The notes beneath the pieces are model-generated. The model saw nothing but the letters and a program-made list of their open reading frames with translations. It was not told the DNA's origin and did no database searches. From Setomelanomma holmii (Eukaryota; Ascomycota; Dothideomycetes; Pleosporales; Phaeosphaeriaceae): a stretch of 64,000 nucleotides of DNA. Numbering within the stretch: the first letter of the stretch is position 1; every line of letters starts with the position of its first letter. The stretch spans positions 1 to 64,000 of the forward strand of contig ML978244.1 of the NCBI GenBank assembly GCA_010015745.1, read 5' to 3'. A program made the position numbers and the translations under genes. This document shows, piece by piece, positions 54,895 through 64,000 of the stretch.

Positions 54895-55548
54895 TCAGCC
54901 ACGCTATTCCTTGCGTCCACGGTATGGGTGCACTTACTGGTGGCAGCTAGTGATGGTGGGATCGGCCCACTAGAGGGCCGTACCGCACCACTGGCTACTT
55001 TGTGTCTCGATGGTTTCACTGCCTACGAAAGCCAATTAGGCAAGATGGGCAACGGAATTGTTGCCCAAACGCGTCCAGAAAGGGTCCGTAGAGCCGTGGT
55101 AGTATCGGACGGGTCGATTCAATCAAGCGACGCTCTGTCGCGGCGGCGGAGCCGCCTTCGTTGGTGCCGACCACTTGGTGTTGGGCGCTGCGATACTCCA
55201 AAATCTGGAGGTTAAAGTGATGGCAGAATAGCAAACAGAAGAAATGAAGGAGAAGAGCAAAGCGATCGCGAAGACAGAAAGGCTATGACATCTTGCCTAG
55301 GTAGGTCGAGGTCCTCCGCCGATTTGGCGGCCTAGCTTATCATCCAATCACGCAAATGTGGCTGAGGGCCATCGGTGGAAGCAGGAAAATCAGTTGCATG
55401 ACTCGCTTGACACACAGTAGCTACTTTCCATGAATCATGTATATCAAGATTTGTACAGCATGAGCCATAAAGTACTTATGTAGAATAAGCCAAAACCCTT
55501 CTAAGCTCGTTGATACTGCTCAGTCGTAATTGACACCGAACCAGGACT
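54895..55548. other. Intergenic, possibly with the 5' exon of the zinc-finger gene
   Basis: About 650 bp. A minus-strand ORF at 55016-55234 (ending in FRCPSCLIGF) might be such an exon, but no splice junction convinced me. Confidence 0.3.
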
Positions 55549-58500
55549 TCAGATACTTGGTCCCATGGCCTCCTTCATCTGCTTCTCTTTCTTCTCCAAT
55601 ACCGCCTCACCCATATCACCCTCGCCCTCTCCCTCGTCCACACAATCGCATCGATACTTATTTCGAAACTCGTATGGCGGCAACCCTTCCAGCGCCTCTA
55701 GCGCCTGACGACTGGCTCGTGGGCGCGCATAGCGGCCACTCTGCCCAAGCGAGGAAAACCGCACCTCATTGTGTATCATAATCATCGCCACGATTGCCTT
55801 GCCTTTGCCTGGAATGAGCGTTTCCGTTTCGAGTGCACCCATGCGCCAGTTCGTGCAGCCCAACGTGATAGATAACAGCCGCGAAAGGCGCGTTGTAGGG
55901 TGGTTGGAAGCAAAGTTCTCGTACAGCTCAAGCGTCATATCTTCAAAGAAAGGCTTGAGCTGCAGGTCGAAGAAGTTCTGGACCACGTTGAAATCGAACT
56001 CCGCATCTACGAAGATGGCTGCGACGTAAGCTTCTACAACGTCGGCGAGGCATTTGGGTGGTTCGCTAACCGTGACCCAATAATCGACTGCGCTGTTGGC
56101 TTCTCGTTCTGCTTCTTGGACTTCGAAAACATAGTCGCGGATCTGGCTTGAGAGTATTGCGGTATTCTGCTTGATATGAGTGTGCCATCCGAGCTTGACA
56201 CACACGGCACCAAGAAATTTGTTGCAGACCATGGGCGTCTTGTGCTCGGTAAGCCACTGTGGGTCTTTGTCTGGATATTTGTCGAAGAGATGCATGATGA
56301 AAACCATGTCGAGAAGGGAGTCGCCAAGGAACTCAAGCCGCTGGTAATTCGGTATGTTCTCCCACATGAAAGGTTGTGAGGGGTGCACGAACGCCGACCT
56401 AAGCAATCGTGGATGTTTGAAGTGATATGGATGCTTCATCTCAACCTTGCGAGCGAGGTCCAATTGTGTTGCGGTGGCATCTGCGAGCTGATACTTTGGC
56501 TTCGTGTACGCCTTGTAGTAGTCTGCCCATTTCTCCATCGAATGATCAGGACTATTGGCGAACAGCTTCACGGCCTTGACGGCTTCGTCCCAATCGGTTG
56601 GTTTCCAGCGGCCGTTCTTGTGATGTTGCATGAAAGTGGCGCCGATGATAGCCTCGCACACATCGGCAACACTTTTGTCTCCCAGGTTGTGGCTGAGGCT
56701 GAGCCAGTCGCTCTCGCTCTTTTTCAGGCCTTTGCCTCTGAGGAGCTTCAGACCTTCAGGATACCAGGTTCGACTGATCGTGTTAGCCATCACATTCTGG
56801 AGCACGAGCTTGGCTGCTTACCGAGAGAAAGCATCTGTACGGATGTACTTGTACAGTTCCAAGTCACGCTCTGAACCATCGGCTGAAGCCACCTTCTTCT
56901 TTCCAACAGCAGTTTCCATCAGGTTCTGGTTGCAAAGCATGACCATGCGACGAACATGAAATTCGAACTCATTCTCGTCCGGTTGCTGAACGAAAGTCGA
57001 TATGGAAGTCGCCATCTTGAGAAAGCAGTCTCCTAGGAACTCCAAGCGTTCGTAGTTGGGACCCATTCCATTTTTGAAATTGATCTGCTCTTCGCCATGT
57101 TTTTCGAAGTTCTCCGAATCCTTTGTAAGAGCTTCTAGCGCCAACGCAGGGCTGACATGAAGATCGAGAACTTTGCATGCATCTAGAGCAATCAGATAGC
57201 TCTCGAACCGATGGATAATTGCAGGAAGAACGTAGCACATGACCACGAAAGGGGTTGCAAACTGTACTTCGGTTAGCGTGAGATACTTTGGATTCAAATC
57301 TGCCACTCACGTTCGATATGCGCAAAGGCTCCGGACAGATATAAGTCTTGAGATGATCAAGCTCTTTCTTCTCCTTGTCTTCAACGTTCGCCAGGTGGTT
57401 GCGCCGAAATGGAATTTTCTCGACTTCCAGAACCGGCTGGTCAGTATCCCATTTTGAGATGTTGCGACTCTTCTGCCACTTGCTGTCTGTATAATCAAGT
57501 ATGCTGCTCATGAACTTGTGACTCTGACGTGGAATGTGCGACGGGACTGGATCCTGAGGTTTGAGGTGCGGCGCGAGGCGATTTGAATAGTAACGGCGAC
57601 CACCGTGCATCGCATCCACGAAGTACTTATCAATCAGGTCTTCAGACGTCGTCTGCGCGGTCCATTGCCACCACGGCTTTACGCAGACTTTGCGTATCTG
57701 CTGCAAGTCCAAAATATTGTAGGGGTCGATCGATGGTGATTGAGACACGGACATCGCATCCGCCGAGACTGGCAAGACCCAGTATGACATTTTGCTGACA
57801 TCGTACTCATAGAACTTGTTGTAGATATCTTCATATATTCTCAGACTGAACCTGGTGACCATCTCGAGGAAGTCTGCAGTGAGTGTCATTGGCTGGCACA
57901 ACGGACGTGAAACAATATTGGATTGACGACCATCAGTGAGATAGATAGGGAACGGTGGCAGTTGCGGAAAGCGTCTTCGTGTGAGTAGACCCATTGGCTG
58001 ATGGGGACGGTCTAACCCCATATCGACATCGACGATGGTGAGATAGAGAGAACCGGCGTGCTCATTCCGCCCATCCTTCCAGAAGCTTGGTTTGATCAGC
58101 ATGGGGTAGTTGCCTTTCTTCTTCTCGCTAACAGCAAGTCGTGCGTTTCTCATGGCAGGCAGGATTTTGCTATCCCTCGGCAAAAGTTGTTCATCAATGA
58201 AGCCTTTGCGTCGAAGTTCAAGGCACATCTTGAACGCAGCGGAGCATTTCGCAATGGCCTTCCGACTTTGCGCATCTCCGACCATGGATATGATTGGGCA
58301 GTGTTCTGGCAGTATGACCTCACACACGAAGCCTGTCCGTTGAGGATCGCGAGGGTCATAGTTTGGCTCCGCAGAGATAACGTAGGATGGTTGTGCCATA
58401 TTGTCGTGATTTGGAGACGGCCATGTCGCAACAAAATGGTTGAGCACCGAAAGACTGGATCGATAGGTGAGCTTAGCGCCGGATTTCTTGTCAGTATAGC

Positions 58501-60400
58501 TGGGAAGCAGCTTGTCTGCCAATGCGAGCAAATTCCCACCATCTTTATCCAATTCATTCAGAACGCGATCATGCGTAAGATCCTTGCAGAAGTCTCGCAT
58601 CACCTGCTCGTCGTAGCGCACATCCATTACCCGCTCACGGTGGTCGTTGTTACCCTCTTCAAGCATGTGAAGATATTTAGAGTTGCGATGTCTCGCACGT
58701 CCTCGGGACTGAACGTAGCCGATCATTGTACGGTAGAGATCAAAACGCACGACAAGATTACATTGCGGAATGTCAAGACCTTCTTCTGCAACTGACGTGG
58801 CGAAGAGGCAGTTCAGTTCCCCGCGCCGAAACTTTTGCAACGTGAGGATCTGCGATCGAAGGGAAACGTTCTGTTCGCCGGCGCGCGAGTTGACACCTAC
58901 TAGGACATCGCAGCGTAGGTTGCGACCGCCAAGATGATCAAAAAGAAGTCTCAACAAGCGCGCTGTGTGCCGCTTCTCGACGAACACGATGCAATGGGCT
59001 GTGTCGCTCCGCTCATAGTACAGATTGAGCCAATAGTGCAGTCGCTGCACCTTCGAACTGACGTCCTGAGCATCAAGAGTAGGCAGACCGAAGTCGTGTT
59101 GCTGAACGAATATGGCTGCCTCCTTGAGCCTCTGTAAGTGAGCGTCCAATTCTTCGACAGATCCATTGAATATTTTGGTTCGATTGTACTTGAATTCCTC
59201 GCGGTTCTGCAACTTGCGGCTGCGTTCATCGTCGAACGCGAATGACCAATACATATCCGAGGCCCATCGACCGAGCTCCGAAGCGTGCCGCTTGGAGGCC
59301 ACGAAGAACTTCTTGAAAGGTGCGACATCGCCGTACTTGGCCTTAATTTGGAGATGGAGAGGCGTTTCAAATTCGTTCCTCAGTCGAGCGTAAATGGCAA
59401 TCTCTTCTTGCGGCTTCATAATACTGTTGGAAGCGAGCATACGATCTGTAGTCGTAGCAATCTTGGCATGGAGTAATTCCTCAAGTTGACGTGCTGCCTC
59501 CCTGACGTGATCAGCAGATTGACCTCGGACATCTACGGGTGACGCTGTCATCCCGAAAATACGTGGTCGTTTCGACAAGTCGAGTTCGTGGACGTAATAG
59601 TCCTTCATGACGCAAGCATAAGGATGGTTGGCTTTGGCATGGTGCGCCTCGTCAAAGATGAGAAGATTGATCCGAGCCATAGTGATGAAGGAGTGCATCA
59701 TACACTCCAAAAGAACCTGCGCGGTGCAGACAATGACCATGTTGTTTGCAAAAAGCATTTTCCAAGTCGCTGCTCGAAAGAGTGACTGACCCATGGCGCC
59801 GCAGATGCTTTCGACATTCTGATCGAGTCCGCATCGCAGCACGTTGGCCTGCTGGAATACCAGATTGACGGAGTCGACGAGAAAGAAAGCAGTCCTGGGA
59901 ATGCCGCCCTTCGCCCGATGCTCCAGCTCTTCTTCAAGAACATGCCTTAGCAGCAGTGTCGCGATGTGGGTCTTGCCCGTTCCAGTATCTAGCACAGCGA
60001 TTGTGTTTTCGGTCTTCGCCCTCTGGAAAAGCTCGGTTTGGTAATCGCGGGGATTGGTGATGCGCACAGTGGTGTCTTGACTAGCAAGGATGTCCTTGAT
60101 GGAGAGCTGTCCTTCATTCGCAGCTTTGGAGACTGCTTCGTCGACCTCTTTTTGTGTGACATGTGCACTAATGTTAGCTGCAAAGGCCCTCATAACCTCA
60201 ATCTGCGCTCTACGCTTCTCGGATGTTGACTTGGGTGCATGGGCGCGAGGAATATCCGCATCGGTGTCGGAGTCAGGATCGTATTCGATAGGGTGCGGCT
60301 CGTCTGCTTCTTCTACGCTCTTATATTCGTCACCGGAATCTGACGCATCATCGCATGAAAAGTAGTCATCCTGCTCATCGACCTCCTCAGCCCACGCCAT
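55549..60400 (-). CDS. DCL1: Dicer-like ribonuclease (1584 aa)
   Basis: Exons 60400-57311, 57261-56822 and 56773-55549, introns 49 and 48 bp; total 4755 nt. Order: an acidic N-terminus, then a DExD/H helicase with Walker A DTGTGKT (138-144) and DEAHH (250-254). Helicase C follows (FATSVAEEGLDIPQCNLVVR; YVQSRGRARHRNSKYLHML), then the Dicer dimerisation region. RNase IIIa has ERLEFLGDCFLK near 1101 and RNase IIIb has QRLEFLGDSLLDMV near 1320. A C-terminal dsRNA-binding part is followed by a charged end. It cuts long dsRNA into siRNAs for silencing or quelling. Length and layout fit fungal DCL1; assignment to DCL1 rather than DCL2 rests on size and is less sure than the family. Confidence 0.94.
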
Positions 60401-61033
60401 GGCTGAATGTCGTTGATGGGTAGCGAAAGAAGGGCCGCGATAGTTTTGCAGCAGTTGAAGCAGGTGTGAAGAATGGTAGAGAAGAGTATGGAAAGATTGG
60501 CTTGTAGGGTGCTGGTATCGAGGCGTCCGACAGTTGCGGGTAAAAGAAGCCCACCTTCTGTTTGCTCAACTTAGTGTAGGTGTTAACCAAAGCGTCACGC
60601 AAACGAAGCAAGGACCCGTCACAGCTAATTCCAGCGATGAGATCAGTTCTTCAGTTCAGATGCGCCAACGCACCAGTGGTCAATCGCGTTGGATGCAAAG
60701 TGAGAAGGGCCATGAAGCAGAAGCAAAAAGTCGGAGTGCTGCACGCGACTGCGAGATGAGGCTCGTATTGGACGCGACGAGCTCTATTCAATGGCTCTGT
60801 TCACCTTCCGCCGTCCGCGACTAGACACGTGATTATGATTGAGGAACAAGTTCACGCCGCGACCTCCAAAGTTGGTGGTGTGGTGGATCTACGAAGTGGT
60901 GGCGGGGTACGCGTCTCGCCAGGCTGTTGAGGCAAGATTTGGCTGAGTCATCAACACCAGTTCACGTGCAGGCCCTGATGGCGACTTCCTCACCGATGCA
61001 ACACCATCACAACAATTACACAACGTCGAAAAT
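60401..61033. other. Divergent promoter between the Dicer-like and TAP42-type genes
   Basis: About 630 bp; no gene. Presumably holds both promoters. Confidence 0.4.
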
Positions 61034-62271
61034 ATGTCTGGACAGCCTCAAAGTCTACGGGAATTATATGCAAGCGCAGAGCGTGCACGACAGGAGCTCG
61101 CATCGTCGTATGAGACATATATTCCAACATTCCAAGAAAATCTCAGCAAAACGATCGCCACCTACGAACAATGCTTGAATGTATCAGAACAAATATCGCT
61201 GTTCAGTTCAAACGAAACGCTCGAGGATGTATCGTCGAGCGATTTGCAGTACGTGTTGTGCAAGATATGCGATGCTACCGATTTGTTCCCCTCACACTAA
61301 CATCCACGATAGGTATCTAGCAATCCACCACCACCTCGCCGAACTAATCCAAAAGATCTTAACCCCGGACGTCTCTCACAGGAAAAGCAACATCCTCCTC
61401 GCGCGAGATCATTACGATCGTTTCCTCAAACAGCTCGACTCATACGACATCCTTGGTGCCTCGGACTCCAAGCTCCTCGAAGCCTACACCGATGACAAGG
61501 CCAACTTCTCCACCGCCAGCACGCGGGATGCCGCGACGCGCCGCGACGCTAAGATTGCGCGATTCAAAGAGGAAAAGGAGTTGAAGCGCAAACTCGAGGT
61601 ACGTGTGCTATCCCCCGTCCGCTTTGCTTAGCTTTGCTTTTGCCGAGCAAACACAAGACGCAACTGTTTGACTTGACTCGCGTGCTGACTTTGCTCGTTA
61701 GTACTTGCAACAAAACCCAAGAGTGGCCGAGGGCGACGAACATGTTGTCAGAGATCTGCATTTGACGAATCTTGCGTTCATGGTATTCCAAACATTTCAG
61801 AGCTTGGAGAGCATGGCGCAGGAACTACATATCATCTCGCTTGCGCCGCCGGCACCTCCACCAGGTGCTACTGTTGCCACACCAGACGCAAGACAAGACG
61901 GCAGGGACAAAGACGGTTACTCCGAACGACTTGATGGTCAATTACCCGGCCTCAAGTACTCAGGCCCGATATTGAGTAGCGACGGGAAGCCCATGCGGCC
62001 TTTCACCCTATTAGACAGCCGGCAGACGCTCAAGAAGGGCGTGTTCAGACCCGATCACAGTCTGCCGACGATGACGATTGACGAATACCTCGAGGAAGAG
62101 AAGAAGCGAGGTGGAATGATTGAAGGTGGTGGACCGCAGAGCGAGATTAGGCCGGAGCCGAATGAGGATGATCTTGATGCTGCAGATGAAGAGACGATGA
62201 AGCAGCGTGCGTGGGATGAGTACGTCGAGGCGAATCCCAAGGGAAGTGGGAATACGTTGAATAGAGGATGA
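61034..62271 (+). CDS. TAP42: TAP42/alpha4-type PP2A regulatory protein (356 aa)
   Basis: Exons 61034-61248, 61313-61598 and 61702-62271; introns 64 and 103 bp, total 1071 nt. The N-terminal helical repeat region (LRELYASAERARQELASSYE; LAIHHHLAELIQKIL; ARDHYDRFLKQLDSYDIL) binds the PP2A catalytic subunit. A basic linker KIARFKEEKELKRKLEYL follows. The conserved C-terminal part contains LPGLKYSGPILSSDGKPMRP, FTLLDSRQTLKKGVFRP and the acidic MKQRAWDEYVEANPKGSGNT ending. TAP42 holds PP2A-like phosphatases downstream of TOR kinase in cytosol and nucleus. All family blocks are present. Confidence 0.95.
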
Positions 62272-62343
62272 TTCATGCAGCTATATTGAGCTGCAAGCCT
62301 TACGAAGCCTTTCAACAATGAAACATACCAGTCTTGACGTACA

Positions 62344-63634
62344 TCATTCATGCTCATGGTCCACTGGTATTTCCAATTTCTCAGGCGCCAACACCGGCCA
62401 CTTCCCCAACACGCTCTCCTCCACCATCCGATTCAACACAGCATACCCCTTGCGGTCTAAATGCAATCCATCCGTGAACCAGCCTTTGTCAAAGCTCTTT
62501 GCCCCAATAAGTCCGCTACCAGGCCACATGCCGCTCTCCTCGATCTCCTGCCATGTTTTCTCTCCGTCCTCCTTGATCTTCTCTTCCACAATCCCTTTCC
62601 AGAAATCCACGCCGATGACGCGTTCGGTTTCAGCGTACTCATGAGCGATGTCCATCAAACCCTCCGCATACCGTTTCTTACTCATATACGTCTTGTACCT
62701 CGGCCCCTCCTTTTTCCACGCATTTACTTCCTCAACATCCTCTTCATCCTTCTCACCCACACCTCCACCTCCGCCCATGAGCGCCTCAGGAATGTTAATT
62801 GGTGGCGGGGTGATTACCACTATCTTCGTCTCGCTCATACCGTCTTCTTGCGTCAGAATCGTCTCGATGAAGGCGCGGATGTTGACCGCGAAGGTGGGCC
62901 AGGGGACGTATGCGTCCTGGCCGTTGATAATGGCGGCGTCGTTTGCGCCGAGGAAGATGGTGAAGAGGAGAGTTGGAGGTGTGGAGGGGTGTGTGGCGCG
63001 AGTGATGATGCGGTCGAAGTCGTGTTTGAGGGCGCTGGAGGTGTAGCTGTTGGGGTTGGGTTAGTTGTTTTTGGAATTGTGGGAGGGGTGAGGGACGATG
63101 GGGTACCCTGCTTGTCCTGTGTGGGCAAGTCAGCATGTATCCAGTTAAATTTGTGTGTCTGTTGTTTTTTGTGTACTGCGCGGTACTGTACCTTCGTTCA
63201 ATACATTGGCCTTACTGGCATACATTCGCTCCAAGTACCAACCTAAACCTCGCGTCTTTTCATCAAAACTCCATTCCGTCATTGACGCGCAAAACAGCAC
63301 TATCTCAGATAATTGCTTTGAGTTTGTCATCTCCGTAGATCTACTTGGAGTACGTGAGTGAGCGACTTGTTTGTGCGCTGCAGCTTGACTGTCAAGTCTC
63401 GACAAGGATTGAACACGCTAGGCAGCAACCTTTCGCACAGCCATCTGCATGCACATATTCCACAAACAATAGAAAACTGGACTACAAACCTTCGTTTACA
63501 ATTCTCACTTTGCCAGCGTACATCCTCTCGAGGTGCAGTCCATAGCCCTTCGTCAACTCGTCGAAACTCCATGTCGTGAGGCTGTCGCCGAAGAGAATGA
63601 ATTCAGGTAGGTTCTTAGAGGCCTCGGCGCCCAT
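62344..63634 (-). CDS. GDSL/SGNH esterase (IAH1-like) with two candidate first exons
   Basis: Common exons 63046-62344 and a 10-nt microexon 63116-63107. The first exon is either 1a (63634-63490) or 1b (63330-63192); both end one base into a codon, so both join in phase, giving 285 or 283 aa. Exon 1a holds the intact block I, EFILFGDSLTTWSF. The common part has block III (LGANDAA) and block V (WFTDGLHLDRKGY, with the catalytic Asp-x-x-His). It resembles isoamyl acetate-hydrolysing esterases, small cytosolic enzymes that hydrolyse short acyl esters. An acidic Gly-rich insert (GGGGGVGEKDEEDVEEV) is unusual. Confidence 0.8.
63107..63116 (-). other. 10-nt microexon of the GDSL esterase
   Basis: GACAAGCAGG lies between introns 63117-63191 and 63047-63106, both GT-AG. 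Including it gives NEGQAGYTSSAL, matching the NxGxxGYxTxxAL block that follows block I in this family. Confidence 0.65.
63192..63330 (-). other. Duplicated first exon (1b) of the GDSL esterase
   Basis: It reads EIVLFCASMTEWSFDEKTRG, aligned with exon 1a EFILFGDSLTTWSFDELTKG, then LERMYASKANVLNEG against LERMYAGKVRIVNEG. The Gly-Asp before the nucleophile Ser became Cys-Ala. It lies between exon 1a and the microexon. Confidence 0.7.
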
Positions 63635-64000
63635 ACTGCAACGCTCGAGGGTACGGTTAGTAGAATATGCGATTGAGTTCGTTTCAAGTTGTGCTGTTTG
63701 CTCTGATGGAGCGAGGCAGAAGTAAGTCGTGCTAACCTGATGTGGACATGATGGGCACTTTAGCGCGAAGTGCACGTGGTAGTGCCAAACATTGTAACAT
63801 AGGTCGCTATGGACTTGCTCAAAGAATCATAGAAATCACGTCGCGCAAGCAATCCCCAATGGCACAGAGGCGATCCGGGATTTTCCAGGTGTAAAAAGTC
63901 ATCGAATAGTGGGAGGCGGTAATGATGACCTCAGTCTTCCATCGTCATTTGAAAGTGCACATTTACCGATTCTGTCTGTACGACTTCTGCTCCAAGACGT
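63635..64000. other. Upstream region of the GDSL gene
   Basis: The last 366 bp. The exon 1a frame stays open a little further upstream but without convincing coding content. Nothing else was seen. Confidence 0.35.

Noticed and set aside
1..64000. CRISPR arrays, rRNA genes, origins, bacterial operators or riboswitches
   Set aside because: None was seen; the gene structure is eukaryotic throughout.

Overview
This window looks like nuclear DNA of a filamentous ascomycete, probably a Dothideomycete of the Mycosphaerellales/Capnodiales type. That placement is inferred from family resemblance; no marker gene was compared. Supporting signs are short GT-AG introns (about 45-150 bp) with CTAAC-like branch sites, a Dicer-like gene, a HET-domain gene, a Zn2Cys6 regulator, berberine-bridge-type and GMC oxidoreductases, a fungal rhodopsin-domain gene and a Fot1/pogo-type transposase. 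Exon joins below were worked out by hand and checked for reading phase.

Layout. 1-900: decayed pogo/Fot1 transposase running off the left edge. 1.3-5 kb: GMC oxidoreductase (+) and a Cys-rich membrane protein (-). 5.9-6.8 kb: ankyrin relic and a tiny membrane ORF. 7.4-15.4 kb: a housekeeping block, all +: ubiquitin-activating enzyme E1, the Fe-S scaffold NTPase NBP35 and a PhoD-like phosphatase. 15.8-16.5 kb: dual-specificity phosphatase pseudogene. 17.4-19.2 kb: secreted DUF1254/DUF1214-type protein behind a CRE and a TATA box. 21.2-25.1 kb: large intronless SF1 helicase with three matching palindromes in its leader and a frameshifted tail. 25.5-25.7 kb (-): a tRNA-Leu(AAG) gene with its normal intron plus two extra insertions of about 52 bp that look like spliceosomal introns. 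27.2-35.3 kb: F-box-like protein, methyltransferase, acyl-CoA thioesterase, amino-acid permease and a Zn2Cys6 factor. 36.2-38.2 kb: berberine-bridge-type oxidase. 39.6-41.0 kb: rhodopsin-domain pseudogene. 41.9-47.3 kb: sedolisin protease, cytochrome b2-like L-lactate dehydrogenase ending in SKL, and a mitochondrial helical protein. 48-53 kb: damaged HET gene facing a 770-aa orphan gene. 54-64 kb: C2H2 protein, Dicer-like protein, TAP42-type PP2A regulator and a GDSL esterase with a duplicated first exon.

How it fits together. Most intact genes are ordinary core functions (ubiquitin activation, cytosolic Fe-S assembly, PP2A/TOR signalling, peroxisomal and secreted oxidation) with no operon-like logic. 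Between them lie several genes in decay (transposase, phosphatase, rhodopsin, HET, ankyrin, helicase tail), some broken by stops of the C-to-T type expected from repeat-induced point mutation. The most unusual object is the tRNA-Leu gene: removing the two extra insertions restores a cloverleaf with a perfect T stem, and both internal pol III promoter boxes remain intact.
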